From the NCBI RefSeq assembly GCF_009826935.1, contig NZ_WUMN01000004.1:124001-188000 (forward strand): a stretch of 64,000 bases of DNA, written 5' to 3'. Below, piece by piece: positions 52,304 to 61,860 of the stretch. Both the position numbers and the translations under genes were made by a program. The notes below the pieces were generated by a model. It made no database searches. It was given only the letters and a program-made list of their open reading frames with translations, and was not told the DNA's origin. The number at the start of each line of letters is the position of its first letter. Within the stretch, counting starts at the first letter, position 1. This DNA comes from Flavobacterium sp. Sd200 (GTDB lineage Bacteria > Bacteroidota > Bacteroidia > Flavobacteriales > Flavobacteriaceae).

Positions 52304-55300
52304 ATGAAAAAAAACTACATTTTTTTAATCTTATTGATGCTGATCACTGCGCCCTTTTATGCTCAGTCATTGGTGATTAATGAGATAATCACTTCAAATT
52401 CTGCTGTAAATACAGATGATGACGGCAGCTATGAAGACTGGGTAGAGCTGTATAACGGCAGTTCCCAGAGCATTAATTTACAGGGATACGGATTGTCTGA
52501 TAATACCAATCCGTTTAAATGGGTTTTTCCTGCAAAGACCATTCAACCGGGCGAATTTTTGCTGGTTTGGTGTTCTGAAAAAAACCGCACTAACCCTGAT
52601 TTGCCATTGCACGCCAACTTTAAAATAAGCGCCAGCGGAGAAACCATAACGCTAACTGCTGCCAATGGCACTACGGCCGATACGTATGCCCCAATCATAA
52701 TTCCGCAAAACTACAGCTATGGCAGGCAGCCCGATGGTTCCAGCACGTTTAGAATATTCATCGAGCCTACGCCGGGTGCAGCCAATACAACAACAGGCTA
52801 CGAAGAAATTTTAGAGGCACCTGTTTTCTCTGTTCCTTCAGGCTTTTACCAGGACGAATTTACTTTAGAGATAACAGGCAGTGCAGGAGCTACAATATTG
52901 TATACGATTGATGGTTCTGAACCTGATGAAAATAACCTGTTGGGTACTACTTATCACTATAAAAACCAATATCCCGAAAATCCGGGTGATGCTTTCGGAC
53001 CGCTGTTGGAGCAAAGTTATATTACTCACGCCTATACAGGAAGGATCAATATAACGGACAGAAACGGCGTTGCTAATAAAATATCGGCAATCTCCTCTAC
53101 TTTTCACTCAGCACCCTATTATATTCCCGGTTATGAAATACCTAAGAGTACGGTTGTAAGGGCAAAAGTTATTAAAGAAGGTGCTATGCCAAGCCCTGTA
53201 ATAACAAAAAATTACTTTGTATCTCCTGAAGGTGCCAGCAGGTTTTCTTTTCCTGTTCTTGCCGTTAACATAGGGGAAGATAAACTTTTTGATTATTCGG
53301 ACGGAATTTATGTAGCCGGACAGGATTTTGATGAATGGCGTAATAACAATCCTGATGAAACAGATATAGGTTTGAGCCTTGCAAATTATCTTAGAAGAGG
53401 AGATGCTGCTGAAGTAAAAGCAAATTTCAGCTATTTTAATAACGGTGAAGAAGTTATTAGCCAGGAAGTAGGCTTGCGTATACATGGAGGATTTACACGA
53501 TCGTTACCTAATAAATCATTAAGAGTTTATGGTAATAAATTTGGTAATCAAAATTTAGCTTTTCCTTTTTTTGGCGATACAAACAGTAATGGTTTTGAAA
53601 CACTGATATTAAGGAATTCCGGTAATGATACAGAGGTAACTTATTTTCTTGATGCCTTTATACACAAAAGTGTAGAGCATTTAAATTTTGACACTCAGGA
53701 CTATAAACCTGTTATAGGATTCGTTAACGGAGAATATTGGGGAATAATCAATCTTAGAGAGCGCTATGATAAGCACTATTTTAAGAGAGTTTACAATATT
53801 AACGATGATGAGTTAGACCATTTGGAAATTGGAGGCATGATCGAGGCCAAAGAGGGTACAACAGATCATTATGACAATATGATTAGTTTTGTGACGAACA
53901 ATTCACTGGCAGATCAGGCAAACTATGATTATATTAAAACCCAGCTTGACCCCGAAAATTTTGCCGATTATTTTATTACAGAAATTTTTGTAGACAATAC
54001 CGACTGGCCAAGTAATAACGTAGAACTTTACAGGAAAAGAACAGCCGCCTATGTGCCTAATGCAGCTACGGGAAATGACGGCCGATGGAGATGGGCACTG
54101 AAAGATACCGATGTTGGTTTTGGACTGGCTACATCTTACACGCACAATAATTTAGCCCATGCAACGGCTGTAGATGGGCCGGCATATCCTAATCCGGAGT
54201 GGTCTACCATTTTATTGAGGAAAATGCTGGAGAACGAAGAATTTAAAAACTATTTTATTAACAGGTTTGCCGATCTTTTAAATACCACTTTTCTTCCTTC
54301 AAGAATGCAGGCTATTTTTGATGGCTACAAGAATAATCTTGCTCCCGAAATGCCTGCCCACATAGATCGTTGGAGGGCTATGGGTTCTATGCAAACCTGG
54401 GATAATTATTCCGGGGCTATAAGGGGTTTTGCTGATAACCGTCCGCCGGTGCAGCGCGATCATATAAGAGAGAAATTCGATATTCAGCAAAATATTAATG
54501 CAAGTCTAAATATTGAAGACGACTCCCAGGGGTATATTTCTATAAATACTATAAATATTAATGGTAATACCCCCGGGGTAGATGCCCATCCTTATCCGTG
54601 GACAGGTATATATTTTAGCAATATCCCTGTAACGCTAAAGGCCGTTGCACAACCGGGCTATGTTTTTAGTCACTGGACAGGCGATATTAACAGCACAGAT
54701 GTTCAGGTTACTTACACGCCTGCCGCCGATTTTAATATTACAGCACATTTCGTTCCTACCGATGTTACAAATGTATCGGAGCCTATTTACTTTTGGATGT
54801 TTGACGGTAACGTTGCTAACGATACCCCACTTGTAAACCTCGATGCAACTTTCTCTGCTTTGGGTAGGGCTATCATGCAGTACCAATCGTGTTTAACAGG
54901 ATATCCGTTTACAAGTGCCAATGCCAACTGGCGCAAAGCTTCTATGGAGCGCAGGAACAGCCCTACCGAGATTAACTACATTCCGGAGGCTAATGATGAT
55001 CTTGCTTTTGCCAACAGCGATATGAAAGGATTGCAGATAAAGCAGCCTTTTCAGCGCGATGGATTGCAAAACACCATGATATTTAATATACCTTCTACAG
55101 GTTACAGGGATATTAAATTTGCATTTGCCCTTAAAGATGAAGGTGCTGCAAGTGCAGTAGTTGCTGAATATTCGGTAAGCACCTCTAATCCTGTTTGGCA
55201 AAATGTAGGATTGGTAAATCCATCAATGTCTTTAACTTCAGATTATCAGTTGTTTGAAGTAGATCTAAGCAGCATTGCAGAGGCTAATAACAACACCAAC

Positions 55301-55645
55301 CTTAAGGTAAGGCTTAGGTTTACAGGGAATGACATGATAGTAGACAATGGCGATCGTGTTACTTTTAACAACATTAGTGTTCATGGGGTTTCGCTTACTA
55401 CAAACATAGACAGGCATGAACAGTTACTTGTAAAAATGTATCCTAACCCTGTAAGTGATGTGCTGAACATTGCACATGCCTATAATGTTGTAAACTATGA
55501 GCTGTATGCCATAGATGGCAAACTGATTAGTAGCGGCATTTTAAAGAACCAGCAGTTAGATATGGCACAGCTTCAGGCAGGTGTTTATTTACTGAAAATA
55601 TCAAATAATGGCCAATCGGTTACTAAAAAGATCGTTAAGCAATAG
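52304..55645 (+). CDS. CotH-kinase-like secreted protein with lamin-tail domain and type IX sorting signal
   Basis: 1113 residues. Signal peptide about 1-20. Lamin-tail domain about 20-150 (INEIITSNSAVNTDDDGSYE). Chitobiase-like C-terminal strands about 170-310 (ATILYTIDGSEPDENN). CotH-type fold about 320-690: HGGFTRSLPNKSLRVYGNK, LRNSGND, RERYDKHYF and RWALKDTDVGFGL carry the usual kinase-like residues. A bacterial repeat-like stretch about 735-830 (FSHWTGDINST). The last 75 residues (MYPNPVSDVLNI onward) match a Por-secretion-system sorting domain, so the protein should be exported by the type IX system. Function of CotH in bacteria is spore coat phosphorylation in Bacillus; here unknown. 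Confidence 0.85.
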   Translation: MKKNYIFLILLMLITAPFYAQSLVINEIITSNSAVNTDDDGSYEDWVELYNGSSQSINLQGYGLSDNTNPFKWVFPAKTIQPGEFLLVWCSEKNRTNPDLPLHANFKISASGETITLTAANGTTADTYAPIIIPQNYSYGRQPDGSSTFRIFIEPTPGAANTTTGYEEILEAPVFSVPSGFYQDEFTLEITGSAGATILYTIDGSEPDENNLLGTTYHYKNQYPENPGDAFGPLLEQSYITHAYTGRINITDRNGVANKISAISSTFHSAPYYIPGYEIPKSTVVRAKVIKEGAMPSPVITKNYFVSPEGASRFSFPVLAVNIGEDKLFDYSDGIYVAGQDFDEWRNNNPDETDIGLSLANYLRRGDAAEVKANFSYFNNGEEVISQEVGLRIHGGFTRSLPNKSLRVYGNKFGNQNLAFPFFGDTNSNGFETLILRNSGNDTEVTYFLDAFIHKSVEHLNFDTQDYKPVIGFVNGEYWGIINLRERYDKHYFKRVYNINDDELDHLEIGGMIEAKEGTTDHYDNMISFVTNNSLADQANYDYIKTQLDPENFADYFITEIFVDNTDWPSNNVELYRKRTAAYVPNAATGNDGRWRWALKDTDVGFGLATSYTHNNLAHATAVDGPAYPNPEWSTILLRKMLENEEFKNYFINRFADLLNTTFLPSRMQAIFDGYKNNLAPEMPAHIDRWRAMGSMQTWDNYSGAIRGFADNRPPVQRDHIREKFDIQQNINASLNIEDDSQGYISINTININGNTPGVDAHPYPWTGIYFSNIPVTLKAVAQPGYVFSHWTGDINSTDVQVTYTPAADFNITAHFVPTDVTNVSEPIYFWMFDGNVANDTPLVNLDATFSALGRAIMQYQSCLTGYPFTSANANWRKASMERRNSPTEINYIPEANDDLAFANSDMKGLQIKQPFQRDGLQNTMIFNIPSTGYRDIKFAFALKDEGAASAVVAEYSVSTSNPVWQNVGLVNPSMSLTSDYQLFEVDLSSIAEANNNTNLKVRLRFTGNDMIVDNGDRVTFNNISVHGVSLTTNIDRHEQLLVKMYPNPVSDVLNIAHAYNVVNYELYAIDGKLISSGILKNQQLDMAQLQAGVYLLKISNNGQSVTKKIVKQ

Positions 55646-55676
55646 TTGTACATAGGTTATTAATAATAGTTTTCTT

Positions 55677-55723
55677 AAAGATAGCATGTTTGTAAACTAA
55701 GGTTTACAGATGTGCTATCTTTG
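55677..55723 (+). promoter_or_regulatory. Promoter of sugE within a symmetric dyad
   Basis: AAAGATAGCA-TGTT-TGTAAAC-TAAG-GTTTACA-GATG-TGCTATCTTT (55677-55722): two pairs of perfect arms (10 and 7 bp) around a 4-base centre. The -33 TTG (55690-55692) and -7 box TATCTTTG (55716-55723) lie inside it, 23 bases apart. Because the dyad overlaps the promoter rather than the transcript, a protein operator is likelier than a guanidine riboswitch. Confidence 0.65.
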
Positions 55724-55745
55724 CTTTTACAGAAAAATATTTAAA

Positions 55746-56072
55746 ATGAACTGGATACTACTTGTTATTGCAGGCTTGTTTGAAGTAGGTTTTGCATCGT
55801 GCCTGGGCAAAGCAAAAGAAACCACAGGAATGGCATCTAACTACTGGATGGGAGGCTTTTTTGTATGCCTAACCATTAGCATGGTATTGTTGTATAAGGC
55901 AACACAAACCCTGCCTATTGGTACGGCCTATGCGGTGTGGACAGGGGTAGGGGCAGTGGGTACTGTTTTAGTAGGTATTTTTGTTTTTAAAGAACCCTCA
56001 GATTTTTGGAGGCTGTTTTTTCTTGCCACCCTTATAGCTTCTATAATAGGGTTAAAGTTTGTATCGCATTAA
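55746..56072 (+). CDS. gdx: SugE/Gdx-type small multidrug resistance exporter
   Basis: 108 residues from the ATG at 55746. Four transmembrane helices, with the essential Glu13 in helix 1 (LVIAGLFEVGFA) and the family segment PIGTAYAVWTGVGAVGTVLVGI. The MNWILLVIAGLFEVG opening resembles E. coli SugE, a guanidinium exporter, more than EmrE. It works as a dual-topology dimer. A hairpin terminator follows. The dyad upstream implies regulation. Confidence 0.9.
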   Translation: MNWILLVIAGLFEVGFASCLGKAKETTGMASNYWMGGFFVCLTISMVLLYKATQTLPIGTAYAVWTGVGAVGTVLVGIFVFKEPSDFWRLFFLATLIASIIGLKFVSH

Positions 56073-56102
56073 AATTAACTATTGGATTACTTAAGAAAAC
56101 GA

Positions 56103-56158
56103 ACACGAATTTCATAAATTGGCATATCCGAAAATTTGTGAAATTCGTGTCTTTTTTC
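56103..56158 (+). terminator. Terminator of gdx (long imperfect stem)
   Basis: ACACGAATTTCATAAATT and AATTTGTGAAATTCGTGT pair with one mismatch over 18 bases, followed by CTTTTTTC. It also resembles the palindromic repeat units seen elsewhere. Confidence 0.7.
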
Positions 56159-56177
56159 TAATATATATTACGCCTTC

Positions 56178-58661
56178 TTAAAACAATTTAAGTACATAGG
56201 ATAGCTTTACTGAAATATTCCTGTCAAACTGTGGAAGATGATAAGGGCCATAGCGATAAAAAGCTGTTAGGCCAAGCCCTTTGAATATTTCGTTAAATTC
56301 GAAACCGCTCTCATAATATCCTTTTTCCAATGTATTGTATTGCAATCCGGTGTGGTCGTCAAGGTTGTCCATGGCACCCCAGGCAAAACGGCTAACCAAA
56401 ACAGGGGAAAGCTTTATGCTCCTGAAAATGGTAAAACGTTTAAAGCCATGTTTGGCCTGCACCATGAGGTAGCGGCTGCTAAAAAACTCATTAAAATACA
56501 TCGTTTCAAAACTGTTTTTGCCTGCAAAGGTAATACGGGCAATAACACCGTTCTTATCGAGGTTGTTGGGCGAGGTGCTATATAAATGCGTTAATGGAAC
56601 ATTGCCCATGGCAAGCCCTGTTTGAAAAAGGAATGCCGTTTTTTGACCGTTAAGATATTTTTGCTCATATTCGGTCCTGAAGTCTACTTTTGCAAAGTTA
56701 AAGTCGCTGCCCAAAACGCCTGCTACCGATTGTGTGTACTGAAAAGCAAACTTAGGGAAACGCTTTTCTATTTCTATGCGCCCGTTTGGAGTTTGCATAA
56801 AATTACTGAAAGGATTCCACTGTATGGCTACCGATGCCGTTGTAATATCAAAAACATTATACAAATGTCCGCTATGGTTATAAGTATAATCAAACTTGGG
56901 TTCTATACGGCTGCGGGTTAGTTGCCACATGCTTTCGGTTTTAGGAAACAGTTTGGTCTCTATATAGCCCTGCCAGCTTTGATGGTTGTAAAAAGTAGAT
57001 ACGTTAATGGGGCGGGGGTCATATATTTTAAAAACCCTTTTATCTGTAGCGAAAGAGGTGCTTCCTATCTCCTTCACATCATCAGTATACGATCCGCCTA
57101 TCCACGAATTTGAAAATTTGCCTACCCTTACAGCAGCACCAAGGCTGTATTTAAACTGTCCGTCTTTAGTGCCGTAGGCTCCATAGGCACTTATCCTGAA
57201 AATTTCCGAAAGCCTGTCGTTGGTAATGCCCCCAATACCCAGCCTGAATCCTTCATAATTGTTGTATTTAACTATACTGCGCAGGTCTAAGTCTATAGGG
57301 CCAACAGGTACATAGCCGTTTAATACGCGTCTTCCCAGTTGTATTATTTTTTCCCAGTTGTCTTTGGCTACAAGGCTGTCAAGGGTCGCATAGGTTTTTA
57401 TGCTTCTCACATCGAGTGAATCCCGCCTGAAACGGTTCCAGTATTCTTCGGGGCGGTTGATGGCATTTTCTTTAATTTCTATAGCTACAGATGTTCGCTG
57501 TATGCTAACCGGAATGTTATATTCTTTATCAAAATTGTTCGATTCAGAATATACATATACATAGTCTGTAGGTTCTTTTTCGCGCTGTACTTCAGGGTTT
57601 TCTGCGGTATCAAATTTTATAATTTCGCCTAAAATCTTAATGTCGGCTTTATTGGTCCCTTTTACAATGTTTAGTGTTTTTCGGTCAGGAAACCACAGGT
57701 TAAGGCTGTCTTGATATGTAAAATAATGTGTAGAGGTAATGTTCATTACATTCTTTACTTTAAAAACTGCCTGTGCCACACCATAGTTTGCTGTGTCTAT
57801 ATAAAGCACACCACTGAGTTTATTCTTTTTGTTGCGCCTTGGACTAAAATAAATAACATAGGCCTGCCTGTTCTCCAGGCTAACAGTATCGAGAATTTTG
57901 TAGTTATATCTTTGCAGGGCATCATCGGCCAAAGGGCCGGCATATCTGGTTTCAAAAAGTTCAACCTTATCGGTATAAACCGAATACGACTGAAGTTTTA
58001 AGCCTATAAATTCATACAGCGGCTGTTTAAATCCTGCCATGCGTGTGGCAAGTACCTCTTCTTTAAGTCCCTGTTCTTTATTATATTTAAATTCAGATAC
58101 CTTCTCGGTTTGATACAGGTGCTGTTTAGAAAGTATTTTTTTGAATTTAAAAGCAGTCGAGTCGAGTTTCATGAAACGTCTTCCCACTTTTTCGTAAGCA
58201 AAAACTGAGTCAAGCTTTCCGCTCAAAGAATCGGGGTTTGCAGTAACCACAAGTCGGTCATAAGTTTTATACTTAAAGCTTTCCAATCTGGTTTGTGGGT
58301 CGTTGCCTTGTTTGCGTTTTATGGTCTTGCTTATAATATCGTGGGCTGGGTTGCTGGCATTAATAACCATTTCTTTTAAAACCTCAGGTTTAGGCACCAG
58401 TGCCACGCGATAAAATTTAACGCCGGGCTGTACATTTATTTTTTGAGGCTTGTAGCCTGTATAGCCCACCATGAAAAAGGCAGTCTGTTGTTGCAGTACC
58501 AGTTTTCCGTCGCCATCGGCAATGAAGTTTTTATTGTTGACCGCAATGGTTGCAAAAGGAAGCGAGCTGTTGTCTCCGGCATCTTTTACGGTAATGGTAA
58601 TGGCATTTTGTGCCACAGTACCAAGCGTAAAAAGTAATAACAAAAACGGGAGGATTTTCAT
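56178..58661 (-). CDS. DUF5686 and carboxypeptidase-like regulatory domain protein
   Basis: An outer membrane protein of 827 residues. Signal peptide about 1-18 (MKILPFLLLLFTLGTVAQ). A carboxypeptidase-regulatory-like domain follows about 20-100 (ITVKDAGDNSSLPFATIAVNNK). The rest matches DUF5686 and ends as a beta-barrel (ISVKLSYVLKLF). Related proteins have a proposed role in nutrient acquisition or cell-surface assembly, not proven. It converges on gdx. A hairpin TACATAAG-type palindrome lies upstream (58775-58796). Confidence 0.82.
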   Translation of the reverse strand: MKILPFLLLLFTLGTVAQNAITITVKDAGDNSSLPFATIAVNNKNFIADGDGKLVLQQQTAFFMVGYTGYKPQKINVQPGVKFYRVALVPKPEVLKEMVINASNPAHDIISKTIKRKQGNDPQTRLESFKYKTYDRLVVTANPDSLSGKLDSVFAYEKVGRRFMKLDSTAFKFKKILSKQHLYQTEKVSEFKYNKEQGLKEEVLATRMAGFKQPLYEFIGLKLQSYSVYTDKVELFETRYAGPLADDALQRYNYKILDTVSLENRQAYVIYFSPRRNKKNKLSGVLYIDTANYGVAQAVFKVKNVMNITSTHYFTYQDSLNLWFPDRKTLNIVKGTNKADIKILGEIIKFDTAENPEVQREKEPTDYVYVYSESNNFDKEYNIPVSIQRTSVAIEIKENAINRPEEYWNRFRRDSLDVRSIKTYATLDSLVAKDNWEKIIQLGRRVLNGYVPVGPIDLDLRSIVKYNNYEGFRLGIGGITNDRLSEIFRISAYGAYGTKDGQFKYSLGAAVRVGKFSNSWIGGSYTDDVKEIGSTSFATDKRVFKIYDPRPINVSTFYNHQSWQGYIETKLFPKTESMWQLTRSRIEPKFDYTYNHSGHLYNVFDITTASVAIQWNPFSNFMQTPNGRIEIEKRFPKFAFQYTQSVAGVLGSDFNFAKVDFRTEYEQKYLNGQKTAFLFQTGLAMGNVPLTHLYSTSPNNLDKNGVIARITFAGKNSFETMYFNEFFSSRYLMVQAKHGFKRFTIFRSIKLSPVLVSRFAWGAMDNLDDHTGLQYNTLEKGYYESGFEFNEIFKGLGLTAFYRYGPYHLPQFDRNISVKLSYVLKLF

Positions 58662-58970
58662 GTTTCTTCTTCTGAAGAGAATTTTAGAGCGTTAATGATG
58701 ACGGGGTGCTGTGCGTATTAATAACGGCAATTATATAAATTGTTGTGTTGTTGGTATATAATATTTGTAATTGTACATAAGAGTAATAACTTATGTAAAT
58801 GTTGATATTACGCTTGTTGTAAAATTTATATTTACATGGGTTTAATGTTTCTAAAAAGCCTGCTATTCGTTGCAGCTATATCCATAGTATTTGATATTTA
58901 GATGTAAAGATAACGAGTTTTTGTTAAAATTATGATGCAAAAAAAATCCGCCAATCGGCGGATTTTAAAT
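58662..58970 (-). promoter_or_regulatory. Upstream region of the DUF5686 gene and frr terminator region
   Basis: The 309-base gap holds a palindrome ACATAAGAGTAATAACTTATGT (58775-58796, 7-bp arms with an 8-base spacer), a second one TGTAAAATTTATATTTACA (about 58817-58835), and the frr terminator at 58943-58966. No gene was found. Confidence 0.4.
58943..58966 (-). terminator. Terminator of the pyrH-frr operon
   Basis: AAAATCCGCC and GGCGGATTTT pair around a 4-base loop, with a T-run on the minus strand. It lies about four bases beyond the frr stop. Confidence 0.85.
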
Positions 58971-59531
58971 TTATACTTTCATGATCTCTGCTTCTTTAGC
59001 AACAAGCAGTTCGTCTACTTTTTTAATGTAAGCATTTGTAAGATCCTGTACTTCTTCTTCCGCTCCTTTGCAAACATCTTCGCTAAGTCCGTCTTTTTCA
59101 AGTTTCTTAATGTCGGTGTTGGCTTCCTTACGTGCGTTACGGATACCAATTTTAGCATCTTCAGCTTCACTTTTAGCCTGCTTTACAAGGTCTCTCCTGC
59201 GTTCTTCTGTAAGGGCAGGAACGCTGATGATTATATTATCGCCATTATTCATGGGGTTAAAACCAAGATTGGCTATCATAATAGCTTTCTCTATTGGGTG
59301 CAACATGTTTTTTTCCCACGGTGTAACCGATATAGTACGTGCATCGGGGGTGTTGATGTTAGCTACCTGAGACAGCGGTGTTGCACTTCCATAATAGTCT
59401 ACCTTTACACCACCCAGCATTGCAGGGCTTGCTTTGCCTGCACGGATGTTTAAAAATTCTTTTTCAAGGTGGCTCAAAGAGCCTTCCATCAATTCTTTAG
59501 TACTATCTAAAATAAAATCTATCTCTTCCAT
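58971..59531 (-). CDS. frr: Ribosome recycling factor
   Basis: A 186-residue protein that splits post-termination ribosomes with EF-G. The fold is a three-helix bundle (about 1-30 and 105-186) with an inserted beta-domain; RAGKASPAMLGGVKVDYYGS and the PWEKNMLHPIEKAI segment are family-specific. It follows pyrH by 34 bases, so the pair is an operon. The usual upstream rpsB-tsf genes are not in the window. Confidence 0.97.
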   Translation of the reverse strand: MEEIDFILDSTKELMEGSLSHLEKEFLNIRAGKASPAMLGGVKVDYYGSATPLSQVANINTPDARTISVTPWEKNMLHPIEKAIMIANLGFNPMNNGDNIIISVPALTEERRRDLVKQAKSEAEDAKIGIRNARKEANTDIKKLEKDGLSEDVCKGAEEEVQDLTNAYIKKVDELLVAKEAEIMKV

Positions 59532-59565
59532 AGGTTTCTCTAATCTTTATTTTATAGTTTAAAAA

Positions 59566-60273
59566 TTAAACGTTTACGGTTGTGCCAACCAGTTCGCCAT
59601 GGCACACTTTTACAAGGTTGCCCGGTTTGTTCATGTCAAACACTATAATAGGCAGCTCGTTTTCCTGGCTAAGTGTAAAGGCTGTAGTGTCCATTACATT
59701 AAGGCCTTTAGCAAGCACATCGGCAAAAGTTAATGTGTCATATTTTGTAGCAGACGGGTCTTTTTCAGGATCGGCAGTATAAATACCGTCTACTCGTGTT
59801 CCTTTTAAAATAACGTCGGCCTCAATTTCAACACCTCTAAGTACTGCGGCAGTATCTGTAGTAAAATATGGGTTACCGGTACCTGCACCAAAAATTACGA
59901 TACGGCCTTTTTCAAGATGGCGAACCGCTTTTCTTTTAATATAAGGTTCGGCAATAGCTTTGATCTCTAATGCAGTCTGCAGGCGTGTTTGCATACCGAC
60001 ATCTTCCAGGGCGCCCTGTAGTGCCATACCATTTATAACAGTAGCAAGCATACCCATGTAATCTCCCTGAACCCTGTCCATGCCATTACTGGCTCCGGAT
60101 ACTCCCCTAAAGATGTTACCGCCACCTATAACTATGGCAATTTGCACACCTTGGTCATGTATTTGCTTAATTTCGTGCGCATACTCGGCAAGCCTTGCAG
60201 GGTCTATGCCATATTGTCTTTCGCCCATAAGAGCTTCACCACTTAGTTTCAGCAGGATTCGGTTGTATTTCAT
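59566..60273 (-). CDS. pyrH: Uridylate kinase
   Basis: UMP kinase of 235 residues (amino acid kinase fold) that phosphorylates UMP to UDP. The start [15 protein letters not shown] and the [11 protein letters not shown] loop bind nucleotide; [14 protein letters not shown] is a family signature. It is activated by GTP in many bacteria. It heads the pyrH-frr operon. Confidence 0.97.
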   Translation of the reverse strand: MKYNRILLKLSGEALMGERQYGIDPARLAEYAHEIKQIHDQGVQIAIVIGGGNIFRGVSGASNGMDRVQGDYMGMLATVINGMALQGALEDVGMQTRLQTALEIKAIAEPYIKRKAVRHLEKGRIVIFGAGTGNPYFTTDTAAVLRGVEIEADVILKGTRVDGIYTADPEKDPSATKYDTLTFADVLAKGLNVMDTTAFTLSQENELPIIVFDMNKPGNLVKVCHGELVGTTVNV

Positions 60274-60348
60274 CAGGGTTTGTTTTTAGTTGTGCAAATA
60301 TAGCAATAAAAGTTTTCGTGTAAATAGAATTTTGCAGCCCGCTATTCC

Positions 60349-61128
60349 TTAAACAATAACCTCTCCATACGACTTTTTGGCAGCCTCGTAGCCAATGTTA
60401 AAGATCTCATCCATTTTTTGCTTGTTGGTTTCAAAGGTGCTGTACAACGCCAGCTCTTCAGGACTTATAACCCAGTCGCACAGTGTAAATTTTTGCATAT
60501 TGCTGTTGGCCGAAAGTAAATCGTAGGCACGGGTGGTAATAGACTTTATCGATTTTAGGTCGGCAGCTTCAATTTTTTGAATGGGGCTTACATAAATGCC
60601 AATAAGCTTATCGCATCGTCCCTGTAAAATATCGGTAGGGAAGTGGTTTATAATACCGCCATCGCTGTAGAGTTTGCCGTCTATTTCATAGGGCGATATA
60701 ATACCCGGAAAGGCCGATGATGCGAGTACGGCATCGGCTATTTTGGTTTCCGACCCAAAAATACGCAGCTTGCCCGAAACAAGATCGGTAGCGGTGAGGT
60801 GCATTTTATAGGGCAGGTCGCCCAGTGTAGAGGTGCCAAAAATGTCGTTAAAATAGTCTTTAAAAGCACTTGAGTCTATAAAACCCGGCTTACGGAAAGT
60901 AAAGTGTTTCCAGTGAAAAAAGTAAATGGATTTAAAAAAATCCAGTATTTCTTCGGGCTGTTTGCCCCATGCATAAAGCGAAGATACAATGGCTCCGCTG
61001 CTTGTGCCTGCAATGTGCGACGGGCGAAGGCCTATTTCGTCAAAAAACTTTAAAACCCCGGCATGTGCTATGCCTTTTGTGCCACCACCCGAAAGGATGA
61101 TGCCAATTGTACTGCCTTCAAATTTCAT
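60349..61128 (-). CDS. Patatin-like phospholipase
   Basis: 259 residues with the patatin catalytic dyad: nucleophile Ser43 in GTSSG (41-45) and Asp156 in DGG. The oxyanion loop is GGGTKG (14-19). The fold suggests a lipid acyl hydrolase, cytoplasmic since no signal is seen. Related to RssA/YchK-type proteins. It lies next to pyrH on the same strand, 75 bases upstream, and is not clearly part of that operon. Confidence 0.9.
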   Translation of the reverse strand: MKFEGSTIGIILSGGGTKGIAHAGVLKFFDEIGLRPSHIAGTSSGAIVSSLYAWGKQPEEILDFFKSIYFFHWKHFTFRKPGFIDSSAFKDYFNDIFGTSTLGDLPYKMHLTATDLVSGKLRIFGSETKIADAVLASSAFPGIISPYEIDGKLYSDGGIINHFPTDILQGRCDKLIGIYVSPIQKIEAADLKSIKSITTRAYDLLSANSNMQKFTLCDWVISPEELALYSTFETNKQKMDEIFNIGYEAAKKSYGEVIV

Positions 61129-61226
61129 TTGTAAAAAATTTCCTGACTAAATTACTGCTTTTTTATAAATGGCCTTTTTTTTGAAGTATTAAAAAGCGTA
61201 TAAATTTTTATGTTTTAGTACACATT

Positions 61227-61829
61227 ATGGAAACTACACAAACCATTATAGAAAGCGGTCTTAAAGACAGCTTTACTTATGCAGAATATAGAAACCATGT
61301 TTCGCAGCTACTCTTACAGGGGCTTAGCACAGGCAATACGCAAAGCGAAGATCTTACGCACTACACCACTCTTAATGAGGTGCGCATGAACCGTTTGGAT
61401 AAGACCATTAAAATACCTGCCGAAATTCAGCAAAAGCTGGAAAGCCTTGATAAGGATCATGTTTTGTTGGTGTTGTCTGAAGGATGGTGTGGCGATGCAG
61501 CCCAGATACTTCCTGTTATTAATAAAATGGCTCAGGTAACCGATAAACTGGATCTGCAGATCGTGCTGCGGGATGACCATGCCGAGCTGATGGACCTGTA
61601 CCTAACCAATGGTGCGCGTTCTATACCAAAACTGGTATTGCTCGATAAAGAAACATTACAGCCACAGGCAAGCTGGGGGCCAAGGCCGGAGGGCGGTGCA
61701 AACCTTATTAAGGAGTTTAAAGAAAAACACGGTGCTATTACCGCCGAAGCTAAAACCGAATTACAAAAATGGTATTTGCAGGATAAAGGACTTAGCACAA
61801 TGCAGGAAATTATTGATAAAATAAAGTAA
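61227..61829 (+). CDS. Thioredoxin-family protein with a degenerate active site
   Basis: 200 residues. The thioredoxin-like core runs about 75-190, with the active site region SEGWCGDAAQ: Cys88 is followed by Gly-Asp-Ala, so the resolving Cys of CxxC is absent (Ala91). The family matches Thioredoxin_9-type proteins. It may bind or sense a partner rather than act as a dithiol oxidoreductase. No signal peptide. It precedes a TPR protein by 31 bases. Confidence 0.82.
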   Translation: METTQTIIESGLKDSFTYAEYRNHVSQLLLQGLSTGNTQSEDLTHYTTLNEVRMNRLDKTIKIPAEIQQKLESLDKDHVLLVLSEGWCGDAAQILPVINKMAQVTDKLDLQIVLRDDHAELMDLYLTNGARSIPKLVLLDKETLQPQASWGPRPEGGANLIKEFKEKHGAITAEAKTELQKWYLQDKGLSTMQEIIDKIK

Positions 61830-61860
61830 ATTTGCTAACCACCAATCAATTGTGTTTAGC

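Noticed and set aside
55646..55745. Possible guanidine riboswitch upstream of gdx
   Set aside because: The symmetric dyad surrounds the promoter elements and lies upstream of the predicted transcript, and no ACGR-loop hairpins were found.
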